A DNA stretch of 29,491 bases from a virus: positions 1 through 29,491 of IMG/VR virus record IMGVR_UViG_3300025759_011127; one strand, written 5' to 3'. Every line of letters starts with the position of its first letter. Position 1 is the stretch's first letter. The position numbers were made by a program, and so were the translations under genes. Under the pieces are notes generated by a model, which was not told where the DNA came from, searched no databases, and worked only from the letters and a program-made list of their open reading frames with translations. Below are positions 18,065-25,224 of the stretch, piece after piece.

Positions 18065-18721
18065 CTACAAGTTGTGAAGTTCGTCGATCTTGTTATATAA
18101 TACAGGACACAGCTTAAAAAGCAAGTCTTTTTTTCCTAAATAATATGCTTCAAAGCCAGTAGCAAAATATTCCCTCAAAGATACTGAGCCGTATGGTCTG
18201 ACAAAATCATTAGCAGTTGCCATCCTGAGCATATTTGGTCCAACTCGATTATAAAGGAAGTTGTCCATTTCTCTGTTGTACTGAACATCAGAAAAGTTAT
18301 ACTCATCAGTCCAGTAACCTTCTGCTTTGAGTTCACTCTCTAAGCGCTTTCTTTTTGATAGAAACTCTTTTTTAATATCTCCGTCGGAATAGATCAAGTC
18401 GCTATTGGTTGTTTCTATATGGTGAGCCATTTCGTGAACCAAGTCATCAAGCAAATCTTCTAGACCGTCTTGTTGGTCCGACAAATAAAGCCAGTCATCT
18501 TTATAAAGAGCCGAAATATTTCGATCATCAAACTCTTTCCTGTGAGCAATCTCAACTCCTTTTAGGTCCCTAAAAAAATGGGAAGGAAAAGACTTTTCAA
18601 GAGTCTTGAAGATTGGAGAGTAGTCAGTCGAGTTATTCTCAGTATCCTGATAAACCGCTATGTCTCCAAACTTGAAGTGTCGGGTTGTATTTTTGATCTT
18701 TTCTTCGATGTATTCTCTCAC
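18065..18721 (-). CDS. Zincin metallopeptidase-like protein (HExxH)
   Basis: A 218-residue protein with H96-E97-M-A-H100 in LVHEMAHHIE, the zinc-binding HExxH helix, and a downstream REYFATGFEAYYLG segment where E184 or E191 may be the third ligand, as in gluzincins. No signal peptide, so it should act in the cytoplasm or be packed in the virion. It starts with GTG, and the GTGA overlaps the TGA of the PhoH gene. Family members cut specific proteins; some in phages have been thought to act on host or prohead proteins, but the target here is unknown. Confidence 0.8.
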   Translation of the reverse strand: MREYIEEKIKNTTRHFKFGDIAVYQDTENNSTDYSPIFKTLEKSFPSHFFRDLKGVEIAHRKEFDDRNISALYKDDWLYLSDQQDGLEDLLDDLVHEMAHHIETTNSDLIYSDGDIKKEFLSKRKRLESELKAEGYWTDEYNFSDVQYNREMDNFLYNRVGPNMLRMATANDFVRPYGSVSLREYFATGFEAYYLGKKDLLFKLCPVLYNKIDELHNL

Positions 18722-20022
18722 AAAATCTCCGATGCTAGAGTTGCTAGTTCTGATCTTTCACCCTTGGTTAGAGTAACGTGACCAGCTATGCCATACTCCT
18801 TGAACTTTTCTACAGCGTGTGTGAGACCATTAGATACAGAATCAACATAAGAGTTGTCAATCTGTTGGATGTCGCCAGTAAGAACTAGTTTAGATCCGTG
18901 CCCCACTCTTGTTATTATAGTCTTTAATTCGTGCGCTGTTAAGTTCTGTGCTTCATCGACAATCATAAAAGCATTAGCTATTGATCTACCACGAATATAG
19001 GTCATAGCTTCAATCTCAATAGTCCCTTGTTCAACTTGCATATCCAAAGCTGTACGGTCTCCGAACAAGTGCTCAAGGTTATCACGTATTGGAGCAATCC
19101 AGGGAAGCATCTTCTCTTCTAAGGTTCCTGGCAAGAATCCAATATCTCTACCCATTGGCTGGACTGGTCGAGTAATAATCAGCTTATCATACCCACCGCT
19201 AGCTGATGTTGTGTTTATAACCTGCTCCAAAGCGCAAGCAGTAGCCAACAATGTTTTACCAGTTCCAGCAGGACCAGTCAAGGACATCATATGTATATCC
19301 CTATCAAACAAAAGATCCATAGCATATTGTTGTTCTTTATTTCTTGCTGATAATCCCCATATGTGTTTGTATTTGTTCACCTTCTTCAAGGGAGTATTGT
19401 AATCAGTGAACCTACAGATGGCTGATTTGTTTGTTGCTTCATTCTTCAAAAGTAGGAACTGGTTTGGGTAAAGTTTTACTTTCTGTTCTTCCAAACAAAA
19501 CGGCTCACCACTGTAAAAGCGGTCAATAACACTAAAGTCTACTTCTAGTTCTTGTGTTCCTTCGAAAAGGCTGTCTACTGATTTGATGACCTTTTGAGGC
19601 TGATAGTCATTGCAAGCAATGCCGTGAGCATCACATTTCACTCTCATATTAAGATCTCTTGAGACGACCTCTACGTCGTGACCCTTTTTGATTAGTCTGA
19701 GAGCTATTGCAATGATCTTATTGTCTGAGTCATCAGTTTTCATTCCTGGTGGCATAAACTCTTCGTCGAAATGGGCAGCAAACACTTTGCCCTTTCCTCG
19801 ACCAAGTGGAACACCACCCATCAAACTGCCTTTAGTTCTGAGTGCATCTAGAATGCGGTTCATCGCTCTAGCGTTCAAGCCGGCTGTATCTTGCCTGTGT
19901 TTATGCTTGTCAATCTCATCTAACACTATGGTTGGGATTGCGATATTGTTCTTGCCGAACGATAAAATAGAACTAACTTCTGTAAGGTATACATTAGTAT
20001 CTAAGATAATAGTTTTCTTCAT
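18718..20022 (-). CDS. phoH: PIN-PhoH family ATPase (PhoH2-like)
   Basis: A 434-residue two-domain protein. Residues 1-140: PIN nuclease-like domain with D8 (LDTN), E36 (LDEID), D98/D100 (DSDNK) and D123 (SRDLNM), an intact acidic set. Residues about 225-434: PhoH ATPase with Walker A GPAGTGKT (250-257) and Walker B MIVDEAQN (353-360). PIN-PhoH (PhoH2/YlaK-type) proteins are RNA-directed helicase/nucleases in bacteria. PhoH-family genes are frequent in marine phages. It follows the tmRNA terminator by about 57 nt and heads the leftward operon. No clear promoter is seen in that gap. Confidence 0.93.
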   Translation of the reverse strand: MKKTIILDTNVYLTEVSSILSFGKNNIAIPTIVLDEIDKHKHRQDTAGLNARAMNRILDALRTKGSLMGGVPLGRGKGKVFAAHFDEEFMPPGMKTDDSDNKIIAIALRLIKKGHDVEVVSRDLNMRVKCDAHGIACNDYQPQKVIKSVDSLFEGTQELEVDFSVIDRFYSGEPFCLEEQKVKLYPNQFLLLKNEATNKSAICRFTDYNTPLKKVNKYKHIWGLSARNKEQQYAMDLLFDRDIHMMSLTGPAGTGKTLLATACALEQVINTTSASGGYDKLIITRPVQPMGRDIGFLPGTLEEKMLPWIAPIRDNLEHLFGDRTALDMQVEQGTIEIEAMTYIRGRSIANAFMIVDEAQNLTAHELKTIITRVGHGSKLVLTGDIQQIDNSYVDSVSNGLTHAVEKFKEYGIAGHVTLTKGERSELATLASEIL

Positions 20023-20079
20023 ACTTTCACCAATTTGGTATGTTTAAATAACTAGTTCTGAGGCGTTACTTAAAGTAAT

Positions 20080-20101
20080 AAAAAAGCCGCCCGAAGGCGG
20101 C
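20080..20101 (-). terminator. Intrinsic terminator of the tmRNA gene
   Basis: On the minus strand, GCCGCC-TTCG-GGCGGC is followed by six T. The stem is 6 bp, all G-C, closed by the very stable UUCG-type tetraloop. It begins the base after the tmRNA CCA end. The plus strand lacks a U-tract, so it works leftward only. Confidence 0.92.
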
Positions 20102-20425
20102 TGGTGGAGGTAGGGAGAATCGAACTCCCGTCTTGCCTAGTTTCATAAAAGGGTCGTTCACAAGGTTAGGTCTGTTTTTATCGTCAGACAGCCCACTTGA
20201 CTAGATCATTTTGTTTACGGCGAAAATAATCAAAAGCTCTTAGAAAATCAAATACGGCTTTCTGTTTTTTGGCTGCCGTCGCCTCAAGTCAAGCCAGGTT
20301 ATTAAGCTGCTTGTGCTAGTTGAAAATCGTCGTTAGCGATTATTAGATAAGCGTTTTTAGTGAGCCACGCTTCCCTCACCCTTGCACCGTTTTTACTTCC
20401 CCATCAATCGATACCGTTTACCCCC
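20102..20425 (-). ncRNA. ssrA: Transfer-messenger RNA (tmRNA, ssrA), one-piece
   Basis: The 324-nt minus-strand gene begins GGGGGTAAACGG and ends CTCCCTACCTCCACCA with CCA encoded. The first seven bases pair with TACCTCC, with a G3-U wobble, the alanyl-tRNA synthetase identity pair. A T-arm (GGGAG-TTCGATT-CTCCC) is present. The mRNA-like part has TAATC just before the GCT resume codon at 20337-20335, then codes for ANDDFQLAQAA and ends TAA TAA (20304-20299). tmRNA with SmpB rescues stalled ribosomes, and the tag marks the product for proteases. The tag starts AND and ends AA like bacterial tags; the third-last residue is Gln rather than Leu. SmpB is not in the window. Confidence 0.96.
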
Positions 20426-20625
20426 ATTGGTTATACTATATAACAACACGTAACACTTGTCAATTTATTCATAACTATTATCATAAAAGCTGTTAATAGC
20501 TGTTAAGTGCTAGAAAAGCTAAGAAAAAGTAATAAAAGTAAGAAAAAGGTTTTTTATTAGCTGTTAAAGCTGTTAAGCCATTATACAGGGAGAGCAAGAG
20601 GCGTAAAGGGTAAAAATGGATTTTT
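20426..20625. repeat. Repeat-rich, A-tract intergenic region upstream of the tmRNA gene
   Basis: A 200-nt gap with no gene. It holds four exact copies of AGCTGTTAA (plus strand) in two pairs: 20488-20496 with 20498-20506, and 20559-20567 with 20568-20576. Between them lie two copies of TAAGAAAAAG (20520-20529, 20539-20548) within an A-rich stretch. The pair starts are 71 nt apart, about seven helical turns, so same-face binding is possible. A weak AT hairpin (GTAAAAA/TTTTTAC) overlaps the stop of the upstream gene. Whether these are operator sites, iteron-like origin repeats, or neither is not decided. Confidence 0.7.
20428..20463 (-). promoter_or_regulatory. Strong sigma70 promoter of the tmRNA gene
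   Basis: TTGACA (20463-20458, perfect), 17-nt spacer, TATAGT (20440-20435, 5/6). The predicted start is about 20428-20427, 2-3 nt ahead of the mature 5' end at 20425, consistent with 5' trimming by RNase P. This promoter uses the host vegetative sigma and would be active without the phage gp55-like factor. Confidence 0.82.
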
Positions 20626-21411
20626 TTACAAGTCTAGACCGAGATCTGGAGTTTCTTCTTCGTTATCAACTGCTTGTACTGAATCTTTTTCTTCTTCGTA
20701 CTCTGGAGTTGTTACATCTGGAAGTGTTGTAGCCAAATCTGCTTCGAACTTATCGAAGTACAAGAGCAAGTTGGTGACCAAATAATCATAGAACATATCT
20801 CTATCTTGGTCGTCTGCTAGCATATCATAAGCATCTACAACTTGTTTCTCTACTCTTTTGAATGTTTCTGCCGCAAAGTTACGACCTGTTTCATTCTGAT
20901 CTTCTATTGATACGAAATCGTCTTTGTCTTCTTCTTTCTCAATATCAATAAACTCATCTGCTGATTCAGGAGCATCAACATTTAGCTCATCAACATCCAT
21001 ATCAATAGTGACTTTCTCTGTCAACACGTCAGCATCGATTTCAAACACAATATTTTCACCCACCTCTTCAGCTTGAGCAGTTACCTCGATGGGTCTTAGA
21101 GAGTTCTTGACAGCGTGTACAAGATGGTTTCTAAAGGAATCTCTTTGTTCCTTTGAAGTTGTGAGCATCATATAGTCATCTTGAATAGTTGGAATGATGT
21201 TCTTCAGCAAATCAGCTAGAACGTTGATACCAGTGTAGGTGCTTGGCTCTTCAGTTCCTGTCTCAGCTTCAGAGATAAGGATTTGACGGATGGAAGCTCT
21301 GAGCTTGGCTTCGTTCTTAGCTATCTCAGTAATTCTAGTTTGTAGGCGCTCACGAACATACTCTCTGATGAGTTGTTCAGCGATAATGGTTTTACGGTCA
21401 AGAATAGTCAT
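20626..21411 (-). CDS. Acidic phage protein of unknown function
   Basis: About 261 residues. N-terminal helix (ILDRKTIIAEQLIREYVRERL), then a middle part with QRDSFRNHLVHAVKNSL, and a strongly acidic second half (DIEKEEDKDDF, then a Glu/Asp-rich C-terminus). Start: the ATG at 21411 follows the previous stop by 10 nt and is used; a GTG at 21447 in the same frame would overlap the upstream gene. No motif gives a function. Acidic assembly-core, scaffold or DNA-mimic roles are possible guesses. It is the last gene before the tmRNA region. Confidence 0.75.
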   Translation of the reverse strand: MTILDRKTIIAEQLIREYVRERLQTRITEIAKNEAKLRASIRQILISEAETGTEEPSTYTGINVLADLLKNIIPTIQDDYMMLTTSKEQRDSFRNHLVHAVKNSLRPIEVTAQAEEVGENIVFEIDADVLTEKVTIDMDVDELNVDAPESADEFIDIEKEEDKDDFVSIEDQNETGRNFAAETFKRVEKQVVDAYDMLADDQDRDMFYDYLVTNLLLYFDKFEADLATTLPDVTTPEYEEEKDSVQAVDNEEETPDLGLDL

Positions 21412-21421
21412 AGTCTTATAA

Positions 21422-24400
21422 TTATCTCCGTCTTTGACGTTTTCCACGATTTACTTTAGGTTTGTTGCTTTTTCTTTTCTTTCCCTTGGGATAGACAGGC
21501 TTTGCACCCAGTGGAAGCGAGTATCCGCCAACAGCACCACCAGCCATCGTGCTCATCTCTTCAATAGCATCATCAATTAAGTTGTCCAAACTCTCTTCCT
21601 TTTTTGTCAAAGTATTCCAGAGAGCATCAGCATCTGCACTTGGCGGAACATAAGATAAGAAAGTTTCTCTGTCACCATCGTTAATAGCTTTTCTCATATC
21701 ACGAGCACTGTAAACAATACCGCCTTCTGACTGAACTGGGTCTTCAACGATGTCATCAACTGTTACACCTGGGTTGTGCTTGTCAGCATATTGTTGTGCT
21801 CTGTTGAAGCGAGTGTCGCCAACATCCTTACTGCTCTTCACTAGAAGAACTGTGTCGCCTTCTTTAGCAGATTCAGGATCAGCTACAAACTCATAGACGG
21901 CTTGTACGGGGCTTCTGTAGTCTGCAATCTTTGCAGTGATGTTTGGCTCACCATTCTGAAGATAGGTTTCCCAGATTTTGAGAGACTGTTGATTGCTGAC
22001 TTCTGGGTAATCGACGGGAGAAATAAGAATAATAACTTCATCAACATCAGGACGCTTAGCAATCTGATTTACATAATCAAAGTGACCTCTGTGAGGTGGT
22101 TTGAACTTCCCTGGGAAAAGAGCAACTCTTCTACCTTCTGCTTCGGTGATGATCTTGTTATGATCTAGGGACTCTTGTTGTGTGGAAGCATCAGCTACCT
22201 GTTGTGTCATTTCTCTGCCGATAACCTCAGAGTCTTTGATGGCTTCTGTACCAGCGTTGATAGCCTGGCTTCGATCACCGTAAGTGAAATAGTTATCAAT
22301 GTTTTCAGACAGTTTTTTGGTAGCATCAAAGATATCTTCAACGGACTTGCTTAGCTGGTCCATATGTTGTGTAGCTATTTTTACGATTGTTTCAGGAGAT
22401 ACAGGTAGGTATCCAAGCTTACCCCACTGAGAAATGTCTTTGGTTTTTGGTAAACGACTATAAGTTACAGACCATTGCTTTCCGCCTGTCTTTCCTTCGT
22501 TGATCAAATACTCATTCATCAACTCTCGATTTTCTTCGATGGTAATTGTTCTTAGGTTCTCTTTTCTGACTTGTTGGTCATCATCTTGAGCAGAAACAAT
22601 ACCTCTTTCTTTGTCGTTTAGTTCTTTTTCTTTGCGAGCCTTATCAAGGTCTGTTTCTCTTTGTTTTGCGTTATATCCATTTGTGCGCTGATACACTCGG
22701 TACTGTTCTTCCCAACTGTTTGCCTTTTTTAGTTCTTCTAAAGTGCTGGTATATGGCTCATCACCAATCCCAAGAATAGCATTAGAAGTTTTATCTTGTT
22801 TTCCTGCTGACAGCAATCCGAATATATTATCCCTTGTGAACATAAACTTTTCTATGGATATCTCATCGCCAAGCTTCCTAGCGACGATATACAACATACC
22901 ATTTTCATATTCATTTAGGGCATCGATAAGGTTTGTGTAACTGCCGTGGATGTCACCTTTTTCCCTGAGAAGTTTCAAACTGACAGGTACTTCATACTCT
23001 TCGCCAAGATCTGTAAAAGCAATCAAATCCTGAATCGGAAGATTTCCTTTTGCTGTTATTGGGTCTGATTCTTGTTTACCGCTAAGCATTGCGGCAAGGA
23101 ACCCCTCAAATACAAATCCTGCGGCAGAAGAAGAGAAGCTGTGAATAACAGCACTCAAGGACTCTAGCATAATAAGAGTGCTAATAATACGCCGTGGAGA
23201 TGTCATCTTAGATTCAGAAGATGCTCTCCTCATAAGATCTTTTAGTCTCTCTTCAATACTTGCTCCACCTGAAATAGTTGAGAATATCTTTTGAACCTGC
23301 TTCCTCTCCATAGAATCAGGCTTACCCCAGTTTTCTGTTGGAATAAACTTAGGGAGCGAGAGAACAAACTTTTTAGCTCGATCAGCCTTAATGTTAGCTT
23401 CATCCTCAGTTAATATATTCTTACGAGGCTGAACGCTCTCATTTGTCATAGGCTTCGTACCCATTCCATACTTAAACATCCCAAGGATCTGATTCAATGG
23501 AGCAAAGTTACCTGAAAACTTATATGTGTGACCGTTGTAGTCAAAGACAACAGCCTCAACAGGAGTTGTTATCTGAGAGAAGTCTTTTATTTTGTTTAGG
23601 TGCCTTTGCATTACTTCCATAGCAGCAGGATCTTCTGCACCTCTGGCTGTGATTTCTCTCACAGCATTTGCCAACTCTTCCTTGAGTCGCATAACTTCAG
23701 CGCTTGTATCAGCGATGAATACACTGTCAAGACCTTTTAGGAGTTCTACAGCAAAGTCGTGAACAATATTCTCAAGAGGTTCGATTGCTTGTAGGAGTAA
23801 TGACTTCTTTGAAGCAATAACATTGTTCAGGTCTGCTAGATCTTCTTTGGATAATCCTTTTTTGATTGCCCTCAGACCGATGTTACCTGGGAGCTTCATC
23901 AAATAGCGGACGATTTCTCTTCTGATGTTCTCTGGAAGTTCTGTGTCCATTCCATTTAGAAGCCTAGTAAACATATAGTCTTCCATCGTGGATTCGTCAT
24001 TTAGGTTGTTGTCCGCCATCTGCCTGTTTAGGGCAGCTATTGAGCGTGAAAGTACCTCTTCATCTTCAAGTCTCTGAAGATTGATTATAGCTTTTCTAGC
24101 GAGCTTGTATTTGCTTTCAGATTTCGAAAGCTGTCTTTGCATTCTTTCAAGGGCGTCATCAATTACTTCTAGGGCACCATCTGGTATTGGATTCTTTTCG
24201 CCCGTCTCTTTGTCAAAAGCAAAATGACCAACACCGTGGATTTTCAAAGTCTTATCATCATATTTGATAACATTTACTGATCCTGGATCATCTGGATCAC
24301 CAGTAGTGCCTGGGTCCATTATCTCGGCATTGTACCAAATATTAGCGTCTGGTCCGAAGGCTCTGATCTTTTCTCTATCAGAAAGCGATTCAACTGCTTT

Positions 24401-24691
24401 TTCAAAAGCATCAAAACCATTGACAAAGGCTTTCTCTAGACCACCTCTACCAGCAAACTTCTTTGCCAATCCAACAGCATCCAAACCACCAGACTTTAGA
24501 TTGCCTTTATTACGAGCGCCTTTTGCCTTACCTTCGGGAACAGAATAAGAAAGAAATAAGTTCTGACCATCTACCTTTTCTTCGGTAGAGAGTTCGGCAT
24601 TAGCAGCCGCACGGATAATCTCCTTCATTTCACCAAAAGTTAATTCTCTATTATCATAGAGATGATCCATGTGACCAGCAACGCCGCCCAT
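21422..24691 (-). CDS. Multi-domain enzyme: ligase-like nucleotidyltransferase, possible nuclease core, HxGH cytidylyltransferase-like domain
   Basis: A 1089-residue single frame. N-terminal region (1-410): K39-V-D-G in EEKVDGQNLF is motif I of the covalent nucleotidyltransferases (ligases, capping enzymes); WYNAEIMDPG (119-128) fits motif III; EAVVFDYNGHTYKFSGNFAP (379-398) fits motifs IV-V. Middle (510-640): FVFEGFLAAML, IQDLIAF and VPVSLKLL give an E...D...SxK pattern like restriction-type PD-(D/E)XK cores; this is tentative. C-terminal region (855-1010): GKFKPPHRGH (861-870, HxGH class) and YSARDMRKAI (994-1003) are the nucleotidyltransferase/cytidylyltransferase signatures. A basic tail ends the protein. 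The known pairing of such domains in phages is a loose memory, not a search. Substrate is unknown; nucleic-acid repair or end processing is inferred. Confidence 0.85.
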   Translation of the reverse strand: MGGVAGHMDHLYDNRELTFGEMKEIIRAAANAELSTEEKVDGQNLFLSYSVPEGKAKGARNKGNLKSGGLDAVGLAKKFAGRGGLEKAFVNGFDAFEKAVESLSDREKIRAFGPDANIWYNAEIMDPGTTGDPDDPGSVNVIKYDDKTLKIHGVGHFAFDKETGEKNPIPDGALEVIDDALERMQRQLSKSESKYKLARKAIINLQRLEDEEVLSRSIAALNRQMADNNLNDESTMEDYMFTRLLNGMDTELPENIRREIVRYLMKLPGNIGLRAIKKGLSKEDLADLNNVIASKKSLLLQAIEPLENIVHDFAVELLKGLDSVFIADTSAEVMRLKEELANAVREITARGAEDPAAMEVMQRHLNKIKDFSQITTPVEAVVFDYNGHTYKFSGNFAPLNQILGMFKYGMGTKPMTNESVQPRKNILTEDEANIKADRAKKFVLSLPKFIPTENWGKPDSMERKQVQKIFSTISGGASIEERLKDLMRRASSESKMTSPRRIISTLIMLESLSAVIHSFSSSAAGFVFEGFLAAMLSGKQESDPITAKGNLPIQDLIAFTDLGEEYEVPVSLKLLREKGDIHGSYTNLIDALNEYENGMLYIVARKLGDEISIEKFMFTRDNIFGLLSAGKQDKTSNAILGIGDEPYTSTLEELKKANSWEEQYRVYQRTNGYNAKQRETDLDKARKEKELNDKERGIVSAQDDDQQVRKENLRTITIEENRELMNEYLINEGKTGGKQWSVTYSRLPKTKDISQWGKLGYLPVSPETIVKIATQHMDQLSKSVEDIFDATKKLSENIDNYFTYGDRSQAINAGTEAIKDSEVIGREMTQQVADASTQQESLDHNKIITEAEGRRVALFPGKFKPPHRGHFDYVNQIAKRPDVDEVIILISPVDYPEVSNQQSLKIWETYLQNGEPNITAKIADYRSPVQAVYEFVADPESAKEGDTVLLVKSSKDVGDTRFNRAQQYADKHNPGVTVDDIVEDPVQSEGGIVYSARDMRKAINDGDRETFLSYVPPSADADALWNTLTKKEESLDNLIDDAIEEMSTMAGGAVGGYSLPLGAKPVYPKGKKRKSNKPKVNRGKRQRRR

Positions 24692-24692
24692 C

Positions 24693-24932
24693 TTATTTTT
24701 CCTCGTTTAAAAGTCTTAGTTGTTCTTCTAGAGAGTTGACACGCTCGTTCAAAGATCTCATGTGGCTTTTGATTGATCTTAGGTGCTCTTTAGCCACAGA
24801 GATTCTGTTTGAATCCCTCTTGTTTGTGGTTCTAATAGAAGTCACAATATCATAAAGGGCTTGAATCGAAGCAGTTGGGTCTACTTTTAGAGCCTCTTTT
24901 AATATGATAGACTTAGTTATCTTTCTTAGCAC
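24693..24932 (-). CDS. Small coiled-coil protein of unknown function
   Basis: 79 residues from a GTG at 24932, with AAGAAG just ahead inside the upstream gene's end (20-nt overlap). The frame is open further upstream to an ATG at 25004, but that would overlap the basic-protein gene by 92 nt. The C-terminal half is a heptad-like helix (SIKSHMRSLNERVNSLEEQ). It ends one base before the 1089-aa gene start. Start is uncertain; coding is moderately supported by packing. Confidence 0.6.
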   Translation of the reverse strand: MLRKITKSIILKEALKVDPTASIQALYDIVTSIRTTNKRDSNRISVAKEHLRSIKSHMRSLNERVNSLEEQLRLLNEEK

Positions 24933-25161
24933 TTGACTTCTTCTTGTAAGAACGTTTCTTTTTAGCAGTCTTTTTCTCAGCTTCGTGTGTTTCACAAGCT
25001 TCATCTTCGCAGACTTCGTTCAGACAAGCTTCTTCAGTTGCTGCGGGAGCTTCTTCTATTACTACTGGAGCTTCAACTACTTGTTGTTCTTGAGCAGGAG
25101 CCAAACCTTTAGCAGCCCTTCTAGCTGCTCTTCTTTTTCTTCTGAGTCGTGGACTAGCCAT
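24913..25161 (-). CDS. Small basic protein with acidic Cys-rich middle
   Basis: 82 residues from ATG 25161, which has GGAGG 8 nt ahead (25174-25170). The N-terminus is a basic Arg/Lys/Ala stretch (PRLRRKRRAARRAAKGLAP), the middle acidic with three Cys (EACLNEVCEDEACETHEAE), and the C-terminus Lys-rich (KKTAKKKRSYKKKSS). The composition resembles nucleic-acid-binding or packaging proteins, and the Cys/His cluster might bind metal. A longer start at 25191 lacks a good RBS. Function is unknown. Confidence 0.72.
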   Translation of the reverse strand: MASPRLRRKRRAARRAAKGLAPAQEQQVVEAPVVIEEAPAATEEACLNEVCEDEACETHEAEKKTAKKKRSYKKKSSAKKDN

Positions 25162-25179
25162 TATTATATCCTCCAAAAA

Positions 25180-25191
25180 GTGCACTTGCAC
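25180..25191. promoter_or_regulatory. 12-bp inverted repeat ahead of the basic-protein gene
   Basis: GTGCA-CT-TGCAC forms a perfect 5-bp inverted repeat. On the minus strand it is followed by TTTTT and then the GGAGG ribosome site. The loop is too short for a normal hairpin, so a protein-binding site is more plausible than a terminator. Confidence 0.3.
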
Positions 25192-25224
25192 AATAATAAA
25201 TAGTTAGTAAAAATCTTCTATGTC

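Noticed and set aside
20023-20079. Promoter for PhoH downstream of the tmRNA terminator
   Set aside because: Best -35/-10 pairs match only about 3 of 6 bases each, so nothing convincing is present.
20102-20135. tRNA gene at the tmRNA 3' end
   Set aside because: The acceptor and T-arm are part of the tmRNA; there is no anticodon arm.
20488-20576. CRISPR-like repeats
   Set aside because: Units are only 9 nt, unevenly spaced and without spacers of uniform length.
24693-25004. Possible programmed frameshift joining the basic protein and the coiled-coil protein
   Set aside because: The shift would have to be +1, no slippery element is seen, and a GTG with its own Shine-Dalgarno explains the second gene.
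25180-25191. Rho-independent terminator at the inverted repeat
   Set aside because: A 5-bp stem with a 2-nt loop is not a credible terminator hairpin, even with T5 after it.
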